Assembly: GCA_964387945.1 (NCBI GenBank)
Contig: CAYLYX010000012.1
Location: forward strand, 32,371-96,370
Reading direction: 5' to 3'
Length of the DNA: 64,000 nucleotides
Origin: Parvicella sp964387945
GTDB taxonomy: Bacteria > Bacteroidota > Bacteroidia > Flavobacteriales_D > Parvicellaceae
Each line of letters opens with the position of its first letter. Within the stretch, counting starts at the first letter, position 1. A model generated the notes under the pieces. That model saw only the letters and a list, made by a program, of their open reading frames with translations, did no database searches and was not told where the DNA came from. Shown here in pieces: positions 34,793 through 43,398 of this stretch. The translations under genes and the position numbers were made by a program.

Positions 34793-35697
34793 TAACCACC
34801 ATTTTGATTATTTATTGTATCTGTTGCTTGATTTACTTCAGGAGGCGGACCTGCAATCAATGAGATGGTCGTACCTGAAGCCACAATTCCCTGAGGAACA
34901 CTGTAGGGAGAAGGATTTTGCTTCGTCACCACATAGTTCAGTGAGTCCTGTTGTGTCATTGCTGGTGGATCGTAAATGACCTCAATTAATAGATTTGCAG
35001 CAGAAAGGGTAGTATTAGCGTTACCAACCGTGAACCCTTTCACATTGGGTAAATCAACTGGTACACCGTCTTTTCCAGAACCGTGAACCAATGTAATCAC
35101 GGAGCCTTTCAATAGTTTTTGTCCACCTTTTACTTCTTTTCCATCAAAAATCATCTGTTGCACAAAATCATCTTTGGCGGGTTTACTTTGGAAAGTGACT
35201 TCAAACCCAAGAGCCTCCAGTTTCATTTTGGCAACACTCTTTGAGTTTCTAAAGTCACCAGTAATATCAGGCAACGTTTTGTATTCTCCTCCTTCCTTCA
35301 CAATAGAAAGGTAGATGGTTCTTCCGGGCTTTACAGAGTCGTAGTTTAACTTTGGATCAGGATTCTGCTTGATAATGGTTCCCGAAGGATAGTCATCACT
35401 AAAGGTAGAGTCGATAATTTTATAATTTAACTCCGTACCGTTGAATTTAGCATCCAGCTCATCAATGTTGACACCAATAAGATAAGGTACTTCTACTTTC
35501 ACTCCGTGGTTGGTGTAATCATCCAAAGATTGATCACTACAATAAAGGACTAGGAAGCCAACTGATACAGCAAGAACCAAGTTGATCAAGAACAATTTGC
35601 TTACTAAGAAACGAAAAAAAGCGCCTAAATTTTTCCTGAAAAGGAAAATCAGTCCCCCTACAAAAACAACGATGCCAATAACGATTAGCCACTTCAT
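34792..35697 (-). CDS. PASTA-domain membrane protein
   Basis: 301 aa. Two hydrophobic helices lie at about 3-20 and 33-53; the rest would be periplasmic and holds three PASTA domains at about 66-134, 135-210 and 213-285 (VPYLIGVNIDELDAKF, LPDITGDFRNSKSVAKMKLEALGF, LPNVKGFTVGNANTTLSAAN). PASTA domains bind peptidoglycan stem parts in penicillin-binding proteins and Ser/Thr kinases; no kinase or transpeptidase domain is fused here, as is normal for the short PASTA proteins of Bacteroidota. The D-Ala-D-Ala ligase gene is divergent next to it, which fits a cell-wall link. Coupled to the downstream T9SS gene. Confidence 0.88.
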   Translation of the reverse strand: MKWLIVIGIVVFVGGLIFLFRKNLGAFFRFLVSKLFLINLVLAVSVGFLVLYCSDQSLDDYTNHGVKVEVPYLIGVNIDELDAKFNGTELNYKIIDSTFSDDYPSGTIIKQNPDPKLNYDSVKPGRTIYLSIVKEGGEYKTLPDITGDFRNSKSVAKMKLEALGFEVTFQSKPAKDDFVQQMIFDGKEVKGGQKLLKGSVITLVHGSGKDGVPVDLPNVKGFTVGNANTTLSAANLLIEVIYDPPAMTQQDSLNYVVTKQNPSPYSVPQGIVASGTTISLIAGPPPEVNQATDTINNQNGG

Positions 35698-35818
35698 AAC
35701 TGAAACTCAAAATTTTCTAACTGGACAAAGATATAAATAAACTCAGGTAATCATACAGATAACAAATTTCGGTTAATAACTAATTTTTGACAGATAATAA
35801 ATAGCCTTTTCAAAGAGA

Positions 35819-35826
35819 TACATTTG
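35819..35826 (+). promoter_or_regulatory. Putative -7 box for ddl
   Basis: TACATTTG matches TAnnTTTG, 41 bp upstream of the ddl ATG. No TTTG at the normal -33 distance. Confidence 0.35.
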
Positions 35827-35867
35827 AGGGAAGAATTGCGTTGAATTAGCAATTCAAAATTAGTATT

Positions 35868-36851
35868 ATGATCAATGTTGCAGTTATAGAAGGAGGGTAC
35901 AGTCACGAAAAGGTTGTTTCCCTGAAAAGTGCTCAAACGGTGATTGAGTATTTGGATAAGACGAAGTATTCGGTCTATCGAATTCGAATCGATAATGATG
36001 GGTGGTTTTTCTACAGTAATGATGGTAAGTTATTTCCGGTAGATAAGAATGATTTTAGTGTTGAGATAGCGGGGGAAAAGATTTATTTTGACTTCGCGTT
36101 TATCATGATTCACGGTACTCCAGGAGAAGATGGAAAGTTGCAGGGGTATTTTGAGTTGATTAATATACCTTACAGCACTTGTAATCATTTACTCACCGCT
36201 TTAACGTTTAACAAATTTGTATGTAATCGTTTGTTGGCAGACTTTGGGTTTTCTGTAGCTCAGGCCGTTTTATTAAACAGAGGAGAGCCATTTGATGTGG
36301 ATGAGATCATTGAGAAAATTGGTTTACCTTGCTTTGTAAAACCTGCGGATGGAGGAAGTAGTTTTGGGGTAACCAAGGTGAAACAAAAAGAACAATTGGC
36401 TGAGGCCGTTCGCTTTGCAACAGAAGAAGGGAATGGAACACAAGCATTGATTGAATCCTTCATGGAAGGAACGGAAGTTTCTAATGGTGTTTATCGCAAC
36501 TTAGAAGGAATACAGGTATTGCCGATTACCGAAATTGTCTCTGAGAATGAGTTTTTTGATTTTGATGCAAAGTATTTAGGGCAATCGCAGGAAATAACTC
36601 CCGCTAGAATTTCAGATGAAATGACAGAGAAAGTGAGAGGAATTACAGGGCAGATATATGATAAACTAGAGTTGGTAGGAATTTGTAGAGTTGATTACAT
36701 AATTATAGGTAGCGAGCCTCACATTATTGAGATCAATTCTGTCCCAGGAATGTCAGGTGAGAGCATTGTTCCTAAAATGGCGCGCACAGCCAATTTGCCG
36801 CTCAGTCAAATGTTTGATGAGGTAATTGCATACCAACTCAATAAGAAATAG
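35868..36851 (+). CDS. ddl: D-alanine--D-alanine ligase
   Basis: 327 aa, normal length. It joins two D-alanines with ATP for the peptidoglycan stem peptide, in the cytoplasm. The N-terminal domain begins INVAVIEGGYSHEKVVSLKSA with the conserved E...S segment. The ATP-grasp part has LPCFVKPADGGSSFGVTKVK, ALIESFMEGTEVSNGV, the omega-loop region FDFDAKYLGQSQEITPARIS and the metal-binding VDYIIIGSEPHIIEINSVPG. The glycine-rich loop and the E/N metal ligands are present, so the enzyme looks active. It is convergent with rdgB, the stops being adjacent. Confidence 0.95.
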   Translation: MINVAVIEGGYSHEKVVSLKSAQTVIEYLDKTKYSVYRIRIDNDGWFFYSNDGKLFPVDKNDFSVEIAGEKIYFDFAFIMIHGTPGEDGKLQGYFELINIPYSTCNHLLTALTFNKFVCNRLLADFGFSVAQAVLLNRGEPFDVDEIIEKIGLPCFVKPADGGSSFGVTKVKQKEQLAEAVRFATEEGNGTQALIESFMEGTEVSNGVYRNLEGIQVLPITEIVSENEFFDFDAKYLGQSQEITPARISDEMTEKVRGITGQIYDKLELVGICRVDYIIIGSEPHIIEINSVPGMSGESIVPKMARTANLPLSQMFDEVIAYQLNKK

Positions 36852-37439
36852 TTATTGTTGGCATAAGAACTTAGCCAATTCGGTTACCGCTCTTCCACGA
36901 TGAGAGATGAGGTTTTTTTCTTCTAAGTTCATGTCTGCAAAGGTAATGTCATACCCTTCAGGTTGAAAAATGGGGTCATAGCCAAACCCTTGGCTTCCAG
37001 ATTTTTGAATTGTAATATGTCCTTCAACTTCTCCGAGAAAAATATGTTGTTTACCTTCTAAAATCAGACAAATGGCGGTCTGAAATTTTGCCTTGCGATT
37101 TGGTTTGTCAGCTAACTTCTGTAAGAGCAGGTTCATGTTATCCTCACTGTTTTTTTGATCTCCAGCATAACGCGCTGAGTATACTCCAGGTTCTCCATCT
37201 AATGCTTCTACCATTAGGCCGGTGTCGTCAGCAAAGCAGTCGGATTGATAGCGTTGATAAACGTATTCCGCTTTTTGAATGGCATTTCCAACAAGCGTAT
37301 CGGAAGTTTCAGGGATGTCTTCTACACAATTAACATCCTTAAGTGATAAAATGTCAAATTTGTCGCCAATTAACGCTTGAATTTCCTTTACTTTGTTATT
37401 GTTGCCTGTAGCAAATATGATGGATTTAGGTTTAGCCAT
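36852..37439 (-). CDS. rdgB: XTP/dITP diphosphatase, RdgB/HAM1 family
   Basis: 195 aa, usual for the family. It hydrolyses dITP and XTP to the monophosphates and so keeps deaminated purines out of DNA. Hallmarks: IIFATGNNNKVKEIQALI at the N-terminus, CFADDTGLMVEALDGEPGVY, YSARYAGD, then GFGYDPIFQPEGY and the C-terminal SHRGRAVTEL. All the substrate and metal-binding residues expected (the N-terminal T-x-N-x2-K, the D-D-x-G-L pair) can be seen. The start is 28 bp from the divergent glycosyltransferase gene. Confidence 0.95.
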   Translation of the reverse strand: MAKPKSIIFATGNNNKVKEIQALIGDKFDILSLKDVNCVEDIPETSDTLVGNAIQKAEYVYQRYQSDCFADDTGLMVEALDGEPGVYSARYAGDQKNSEDNMNLLLQKLADKPNRKAKFQTAICLILEGKQHIFLGEVEGHITIQKSGSQGFGYDPIFQPEGYDITFADMNLEEKNLISHRGRAVTELAKFLCQQ

Positions 37440-37466
37440 TCTTGTGAAATTGATTCGTAGACAAAG

Positions 37467-38795
37467 ATGAAAAAGATATTGATACTATCCTATCACTTTC
37501 CTCCCATGAATGTTATTGCGAGTCAGCGGGCTTTGGGTTATGCTAATCATTTTAAAGAGTCCGGTTTCCTTCCAATTATTCTCACGTTTGACTGGAGTAA
37601 ACCTATCAAAGACCAGTTTTGCGAAAAGAATGAATTTGACGGGTTAATTCAAACAGAAGAACATGAAAATTATAAGGTGATTCGCATTCCTGCGATTAAG
37701 AATCGTTTTCTGCAATTTATGGGGAGGCAAGAGGGAAATGTGCTATACAAAATCTGGATTTTACTTTGTTGGTTAAGAGGCGATTTGGATGTTCGTCCAG
37801 AAGTTATTGCCTTTGGTAAATCTGAGGCGTATTACCTTAAGCGTTATGTGAAAAATGAGGACATAGATTACGTGCTGGGCATATTTTCTCCTCATTTTCA
37901 TCTCAAAAATTGTTACCATCTCCATAAGAAAAAGCAAATTCCTTACGGACTTGATTTTAGAGATTTGTGGAACAACAGGATTATTCACCGTGCTTATGCA
38001 CCCGTTGGTAATGAAAAAAGAAGAAATTCTGTTGTGGCAAAGAACTGGAAAAAATGGTCGTCTAAGGCTACTTCATTGACCATTACGAGCAAACCATGGG
38101 GAACAAGGTTGTCTGAGGCAATCGGAAGAGAAGTAGATGTTGTTACTAACGGTTTTGAGCCTAATGAGGTGGAGCAACTGGAACCCGTATCGTTTGAAAA
38201 AAAGGAATTCAGATTAGTGCATACTGGCTCGTTGTATCATCAACAGAAACTTGATTTGTTGATAGATGGGTTTGTTTCTCTCGTGGAAGAAGAACCAAAT
38301 ATTCCGATCAAGTTATACCTAATAGGCGCGATTCGTCCAGGGGGGAGGAAAGGGGGTAAAGTTGGTTTCAATACAGAAGTAGAAGAAATGCTCGCCAACA
38401 AATTACCCTCAAAGTATTATGAGGTAACAGGAAGAAAAACAAGAAATGAAGCCCTAAGATGGTTGTTGAGTGCGCATGTTTTGGTTTTCCCTTCCTTCCC
38501 AGATGTGCCAGGAACCTACTCTGGAAAGATTTTCGAGTTTTTGATGGCCAAACGAAACATTATGATGTTTCCCAGTGACAATGGAGTTTGTGAAGAACTG
38601 TTGGATAAAACTCAAGCTGGGCAAGTATGTAATACAGCAGAGGAAATCAAGTCCTACCTTTACACCAAATACATAGAGTATAGAGAGTCTGGAAGTCTTA
38701 GGTTTGAGGGGAATGACAAAATAAACGAATATTCGAGAAGAAGTCAAACGAAGGTTTTGGCTGATTTGATCAATAAAAAAGTCGCTTATGAGTGA
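37467..38795 (+). CDS. Glycosyltransferase, GT4-like, first gene of glycan cluster
   Basis: 442 aa. The N-terminal Rossmann half starts KKILILSYHFPPMNVIASQR, a typical acceptor-side loop of GT4-like enzymes. The C-terminal half has FRLVHTGSLYHQQKLDLLID (first strand and helix of the donor domain) and a late SGKIFEFLMAKRNIMMFPSD, equal to the E-x7-E donor-sugar region (FEFLMAKRN). No membrane segment. It overlaps the methyltransferase gene by 8 bp; the next genes continue with overlaps as far as 44546, so this is one operon. The sugar and acceptor cannot be told from sequence. Confidence 0.85.
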   Translation: MKKILILSYHFPPMNVIASQRALGYANHFKESGFLPIILTFDWSKPIKDQFCEKNEFDGLIQTEEHENYKVIRIPAIKNRFLQFMGRQEGNVLYKIWILLCWLRGDLDVRPEVIAFGKSEAYYLKRYVKNEDIDYVLGIFSPHFHLKNCYHLHKKKQIPYGLDFRDLWNNRIIHRAYAPVGNEKRRNSVVAKNWKKWSSKATSLTITSKPWGTRLSEAIGREVDVVTNGFEPNEVEQLEPVSFEKKEFRLVHTGSLYHQQKLDLLIDGFVSLVEEEPNIPIKLYLIGAIRPGGRKGGKVGFNTEVEEMLANKLPSKYYEVTGRKTRNEALRWLLSAHVLVFPSFPDVPGTYSGKIFEFLMAKRNIMMFPSDNGVCEELLDKTQAGQVCNTAEEIKSYLYTKYIEYRESGSLRFEGNDKINEYSRRSQTKVLADLINKKVAYE

Positions 38796-39489
38796 TCAGA
38801 AAACAATTGCATTTTATGACGAGTACGTTGCAAGACAGGTTAAGATGGGAATCAATCATAGACATATTTCCATTATTAATCTACTTGAACAGCATGGACT
38901 AGTATCAACACATGACGTATTGGAGATCGGTAGCGGGGTTGGAACGGCCACTAAGTTGATCGCGTCCATTGTGAAGAAGGGAAGAATTGTAGCCAATGAT
39001 ATTAGTGCAGAAAGTCTTGAAGCTGCAAAGGATATCCTAAAAGACAAAAAGAATATCAGTTTCATCCCAGGAAGTATATTAACTGAAGAGGTAACTGGAG
39101 CTTTTGACTGGATCGTACTTCCAGATGTGCTCGAGCATATCCCTCTTTCTGAGCATGAGGCATTGTTTAAGAAGTTAGCGGGTCTTTTAAAGCCCACTGG
39201 AAAAATATTAATTCACATTCCCAATCCGCATTACTTGGCATGGGTTCATGAGAATAAACCTGAGTTGCTTCAGGAAATTGACCAACCTATTTATTTAGCG
39301 GAGTTGTTGGAGAATTTGTCTATTTCAGGATTGCAGGTAACTAAGATGAAAGATTACTCTATTTTTGTTAAACCGTTTGACTACCGTTACCTGATTCTTG
39401 AGCATTCGTTTAATGGTGATTACGTTTCTTCTGGTAGTCGTTCGCATACGCTGATGGAGAAAATAAAGTTTAAACTGAAGTTTGGATGA
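38788..39489 (+). CDS. SAM-dependent class I methyltransferase
   Basis: 233 aa. The methyltransferase fold is clear: motif I VLEIGSGVGTATKLIAS at about 48-64, acidic residue after strand 2 in RIVANDIS, and FDWIVLPDVLEHIPLSEHE followed by LLKPTGKILIHIPNP. The family cannot be narrowed; in this operon between two glycosyltransferases and a sulfotransferase, a sugar O-methyltransferase acting on the glycan or its lipid-linked precursor is most likely. It overlaps the gene before it by 8 bp and the gene after it by 4 bp. Confidence 0.88.
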   Translation: MSDQKTIAFYDEYVARQVKMGINHRHISIINLLEQHGLVSTHDVLEIGSGVGTATKLIASIVKKGRIVANDISAESLEAAKDILKDKKNISFIPGSILTEEVTGAFDWIVLPDVLEHIPLSEHEALFKKLAGLLKPTGKILIHIPNPHYLAWVHENKPELLQEIDQPIYLAELLENLSISGLQVTKMKDYSIFVKPFDYRYLILEHSFNGDYVSSGSRSHTLMEKIKFKLKFG

Positions 39490-40391
39490 TTGGGTTCATC
39501 AATAAAATAAAGTCAAGTCGAGCCTTCCGAAGAGTTGAAAAACAATTGACGCAGCGCAATGATGTTGCTGGAGATCAATCGTTGTTTTTTATTGTATCGG
39601 CAGGAAGAAGTGGGTCTACGTTGCTTCGAAAGCATTTAGTAAGTAATAGCGATGTGGCCATACCACCAGAATCAGAAGACTTCATTCCTACTATGGCAAA
39701 GATTTGGTTGAGTGACAAATCATACGAATCAAAAGTGAGTGAGGCGATAGATAGGTTTTATAAAAAGGAGTTTTTTTCATTTTGGGAATTAGACTTTAAC
39801 CAATTGCAAGCCGAGTTGCTTAACTTCTCTGAGGACAAGCGTACTCTTGCAAATGTGGTTTATCGGTTTTATCAGCAAGAGGCACCAAATGCAGTTCATC
39901 TAGGAGATAAGACACCTTATCTGGTTTATTATCTCGATTGGTTGCAAGCTATATTTCCGAAGGCTAAGTTTATTTATTTGATTCGCGATGGTAGAGCAGT
40001 TGTCAGTTCTTATATCCACTCCAGAGGATACAAAGCCACGCAAGCAAGTTTAAGATGGAAGGGAAGCATCACAAGTTTTGAAAGAAGTAAGATCTATGCG
40101 AAAAACCAGTATTACTTACTTAGGTATGAAGACTTTGTGATTAGTCCGACTCATTACCTAAAAGAAGTTTGCAACTATCTTGAAATTTCGTTTGAATCAA
40201 AGATGGTCGAGGCTTCAAATTCTGACTTAGGTGATACTCATTTATCACACCATCAAAACATTAAAAATGCGATTAGCACAGCGTCAATTGACAAATGGAA
40301 GAATCAACTTTCATTCGAAGAAATTACTGAAATTGAAAGACATATTAAGAAGCAGTTAAAACAATTTTCATATCCTTTGCACCGTGAGTAA
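39486..40391 (+). CDS. Sulfotransferase family protein
   Basis: 301 aa. The 5'-phosphosulfate-binding loop FFIVSAGRSGSTLLRKHL is at about 32-49 and the 3'-phosphate-binding segment FIYLIRDGRAVVSSY at about 162-176, so it is a PAPS-dependent sulfotransferase. A catalytic base is likely among the residues after the first loop (IPPESEDF). LRYEDFVISPTHYLKEVCNY near 215 is also usual for the family. Its place between a methyltransferase and a glycosyltransferase suggests that it sulfates the glycan made by this operon; sulfated surface polysaccharides are frequent in marine bacteria. PAPS-making genes are not in this window. Confidence 0.88.
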   Translation: MIGFINKIKSSRAFRRVEKQLTQRNDVAGDQSLFFIVSAGRSGSTLLRKHLVSNSDVAIPPESEDFIPTMAKIWLSDKSYESKVSEAIDRFYKKEFFSFWELDFNQLQAELLNFSEDKRTLANVVYRFYQQEAPNAVHLGDKTPYLVYYLDWLQAIFPKAKFIYLIRDGRAVVSSYIHSRGYKATQASLRWKGSITSFERSKIYAKNQYYLLRYEDFVISPTHYLKEVCNYLEISFESKMVEASNSDLGDTHLSHHQNIKNAISTASIDKWKNQLSFEEITEIERHIKKQLKQFSYPLHRE

Positions 40392-41502
40392 GTCTAACGT
40401 CTGTCATATTGTGAACTGGTATCCAAATAAATGGAATCAAAAGGAAGCCATTTGGACAAAAAAACACATTGAATCTCTAGATCCTCATGCAGAGAATCAA
40501 GTTTTTCATGTTCAGGTAAGACACGGTAAATTTGGTTTTCACTCCTATCCTTTAGAAGATAGAGGAGAGGCCTGCATCCTGACCGTAAATACAAGGATTT
40601 GGTTTCTGATAGAGTTACTAACTACACTTCTGCTTTGGTACGTTCTCATTTTTAAAGTAAAGAAGAAAAAAGTAGATGTTTACAATTTCCACATTACGTA
40701 TCCGCTGTTAACCTATTCAAGAATAATTACTTTTTTTATTCGAAAACCGATTTTTGTTACGGAGCATTGGAGTGCTTATCATTTGAATTTTGGTGTAAAG
40801 AAAGAGTTGAAACGGATTAAGAGAATCTTTTCAAACAAGAAGCTAAAATTTATTGTAGTATCAAAAGCTCTTTTGAATGATATTCAGACTTTTTCTGGGG
40901 AGGTAATTGAATCTTATTTGGTTCCCAATGTGATTGACGCCAAACTGTTTTATCATCAAAAAAAGGAAAGAAATAAACGTCAGATATTTATGCTCAGCTA
41001 TTGGAAAGTACCCAAAAAACCTTTAGTAGTTTTTGAGGCTATTAAGAGACTGACATCAGATTATCCTGATGTTGAATTGCACGTTGGTGGATTTGGTCCG
41101 CAACTAGAGGATATGAAGGCTTGGATAGCGAACAACGAGATGGAAGATAGAATTCAATTATTGGGATCTATGGATTCCAAAGAAATTGGAAACAAGATGT
41201 CAGAAGTTGGGTTATTTGCACATTGTAGTGATTACGAAGTTGCTTCTGTAGTCTGTATGGAGTCTGTATGTTGTGGTACGCCAGTTGTGGCCAGTAATGT
41301 CGGGGGGATTGGAGAGTATGTTGATAATAGTATAGGACGTTTGGTAAACGGAAATGATCCGCAAAACTGGGAGAGTGTAATTCGAGAAGCATTAGAGGTA
41401 AGCTTTGACTACAAAATGATTAGCGAGAAGTCGCTCCAACGATTTAGTTTTAAAGGAGTTGGACAAAAGTATGCGGAAACTATTTTGGGTAACAAAGCAT
41501 GA
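40384..41502 (+). CDS. Glycosyltransferase, GT4-like
   Basis: 372 aa from a GTG at 40384 that overlaps the sulfotransferase gene by 8 bp. The acceptor half has VCHIVNWYPNKWNQKEAIW and a hydrophobic patch at about 74-92 that may touch the membrane. The donor half has IFMLSYWKVPKKPLVVFEAI, ELHVGGFGPQLEDMKAWI and SDYEVASVVCMESVCCGTPV followed by VASNVGGIGEYV, the E-x7-E-type nucleotide-sugar region of GT4 enzymes (here E-A-S-V-V-C-M-E). Substrate unknown. It overlaps the next gene by 4 bp. Confidence 0.9.
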   Translation: MSKSNVCHIVNWYPNKWNQKEAIWTKKHIESLDPHAENQVFHVQVRHGKFGFHSYPLEDRGEACILTVNTRIWFLIELLTTLLLWYVLIFKVKKKKVDVYNFHITYPLLTYSRIITFFIRKPIFVTEHWSAYHLNFGVKKELKRIKRIFSNKKLKFIVVSKALLNDIQTFSGEVIESYLVPNVIDAKLFYHQKKERNKRQIFMLSYWKVPKKPLVVFEAIKRLTSDYPDVELHVGGFGPQLEDMKAWIANNEMEDRIQLLGSMDSKEIGNKMSEVGLFAHCSDYEVASVVCMESVCCGTPVVASNVGGIGEYVDNSIGRLVNGNDPQNWESVIREALEVSFDYKMISEKSLQRFSFKGVGQKYAETILGNKA

Positions 41503-42584
41503 AGTTTGAAGGACTTACGATATTGATTATTTCTCCGGATTCATGGTCCGCTCTTCCTGTCTCCAAGCATCACTATGCGATCGAATTAGCGAAACAAAAC
41601 AACGTTTATTTTATTGACCCTGATTCACATTTTTCAAACATAAAAGAGGAGAAAGGTGTAAATGTTTTTGGTGGATATAGAAGAGTGAAGGGATTGAGTA
41701 GATTGCCAGTTGCCGTGGAAAGACGACTTATGAAAATTGAGGTCGCTAGCATTATGAATAAATGTAATATCAGGCAGATCGATATCGTTTGGTCGTTTGA
41801 CACTTCACGATTGTATTACTTAGATTTGTTCAAGGCGCGATATAAAATTGCTCACATTGTAGATTTTACTGAAGACTTCAGCTTTAAAGAGCTTATCTCA
41901 TCAGCAGATATTTGCTTTGCAACATCAGATAGTATCTTGTCTAAAATAGGACGATATAATCCTAACAATCACAAAGTGAATCATGGTTTTGTGGGTGAAA
42001 AAAATAGCGTAATTCCCAATGCTTTTGAGAAGAACAAAGGGATTTATATAGGAAACCTAACGATTCAGTACTTGGATTGGAAGTCTCTGTATCAGATCGT
42101 ATCCAATTTCAGTGATATGACTTTTGAATTTATAGGAAGTCAAAATGGAGTGCTTCCTCATGAGCAGGGAGATTATATGAAGCGAGTAGCAGATAGCAAA
42201 AACGTTTTTTTTTATAATCCTATTCCTCCAGATGAAGTTAATGAACGGCTGGCATCAGCAGATTTTTGTATTATGGCTTATGACGTAGGAAAACATTCTA
42301 AACAGCTCCAAAATCCGCATAAACTAATGCAATATTTGGGTTCGGGTAAACCCATTTTTGCTTCCTTTACACATGAATATCGAGACACAGATCTTATTTA
42401 TATGTACGGCACAGAAGAAGATGTCGTAAAATCGTTTTCAGCATTTCTCTCTGATGAGAATGAAATGTTTTCAAAAGGAGCAGCCGAAAAAAGGATAAAA
42501 TTTGCTCAGCAGCATACGTATGCTAACCAGATCAATAAAATTGAACTTTTGCTTGAAAAAAAAACTAATGCAGATGGAAAGTAA
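41499..42584 (+). CDS. Glycosyltransferase-like protein
   Basis: 361 aa, beginning with the ATGA overlap after the previous glycosyltransferase. The N-terminal LTILIISPDSWSALPVSKHH and the C-terminal PHKLMQYLGSGKPIFASFTH resemble the two halves of GT-B enzymes; the LMQYLGSGKPI part is equal to the donor-binding helix. A middle segment KGIYIGNLTIQYLDWKSLYQ matches the first strand of the donor domain. Overall it is a divergent GT1/GT4-like enzyme. Sugar unknown. Its end overlaps the GT2 gene by 17 bp. Confidence 0.8.
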   Translation: MKFEGLTILIISPDSWSALPVSKHHYAIELAKQNNVYFIDPDSHFSNIKEEKGVNVFGGYRRVKGLSRLPVAVERRLMKIEVASIMNKCNIRQIDIVWSFDTSRLYYLDLFKARYKIAHIVDFTEDFSFKELISSADICFATSDSILSKIGRYNPNNHKVNHGFVGEKNSVIPNAFEKNKGIYIGNLTIQYLDWKSLYQIVSNFSDMTFEFIGSQNGVLPHEQGDYMKRVADSKNVFFYNPIPPDEVNERLASADFCIMAYDVGKHSKQLQNPHKLMQYLGSGKPIFASFTHEYRDTDLIYMYGTEEDVVKSFSAFLSDENEMFSKGAAEKRIKFAQQHTYANQINKIELLLEKKTNADGK

Positions 42585-43398
42585 ACTCGTTTCCATAATT
42601 CTGGCAGTTTATAACGGAGAAAAAACGTTAAAAAAAAGTGTTCAATCTGTACTCGATCAGGAATATCGCAATTTTGAATTGTTGATCGTTAATGACGGTA
42701 GTCAAGATGGCACTGGCAGAGTAATAGACGAGTTGAACGATGAACGAATCAGACGAATTGATCTGCCCGTTAATCAAGGGGTAAGTATAGCTAGAAATAA
42801 AGGTTTGGAGTTGATGAAGGGTGACTTCTTGTGTTTCTTTGATGCGGATGATTTTATGCCAGTAAAAAGTCTGTCATCGCGAATGAGTCTTATTTTGGAT
42901 CAGCCTGAAATTTGGTTTGTTGATGGCATCGTGGAAAAGCGAGATCTCATTTCTGGTAAATTATTAGAGAAGTATATACCCAATTTTAAGGGAGATCCAT
43001 TGAAGGAACTCATTCAATTAAATAGCTCTTGTTTTGTAGGACAGACTTGGTTGGTAAGAAATGACTTTCAGAAATTACCTCTTTTTGAGGATGGATTGAC
43101 GCACGGAGAGGATCTACTCTTTTTTATAAAATGTTGTGCTGAAAACAGAAAGTATACTTACACAGAGGAGGTCGTTCTGGTTTATAATCGACACGTTAAT
43201 TCTGCAATGGAAAACTTAAGTGGTCTCGAAAAGTTCTATCGAAATCACCTGAAAAGAGCAGATAAATATGTTGATCAAGAAGTGATATCTTTGAGTGAAA
43301 AAGAGACCTTACGACAAAAAATTCGGAAGATAATGTTTAGAAGTTATTTAAAACAAATGAAGCCTATTAAGGCTTTCCAGGCATTGTTCATCTCATGA
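42568..43398 (+). CDS. Glycosyltransferase family 2
   Basis: 276 aa from the ATG at 42568; a second ATG two codons on (42574) is equally possible, and the longer reading frame from 42502 would overlap the upstream gene by 83 bp and is unlikely. The GT-A start SIILAVYNGEKTLKKSVQSV, LLIVNDGSQDGTGRVID and the DxD motif in CFFDADDF are all clear. ARNKGLELMKGDF precedes the DxD as expected. An inverting family 2 transferase for the surface glycan. It overlaps the next gene by 4 bp. Confidence 0.92.
   Translation: MQMESKLVSIILAVYNGEKTLKKSVQSVLDQEYRNFELLIVNDGSQDGTGRVIDELNDERIRRIDLPVNQGVSIARNKGLELMKGDFLCFFDADDFMPVKSLSSRMSLILDQPEIWFVDGIVEKRDLISGKLLEKYIPNFKGDPLKELIQLNSSCFVGQTWLVRNDFQKLPLFEDGLTHGEDLLFFIKCCAENRKYTYTEEVVLVYNRHVNSAMENLSGLEKFYRNHLKRADKYVDQEVISLSEKETLRQKIRKIMFRSYLKQMKPIKAFQALFIS

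Noticed and set aside
42502..42567. Longer start for the GT2 gene
   Set aside because: It would overlap the upstream gene by 83 bp and add a basic lead before the GT-A strand; the ATG at 42568 or 42574 fits better.
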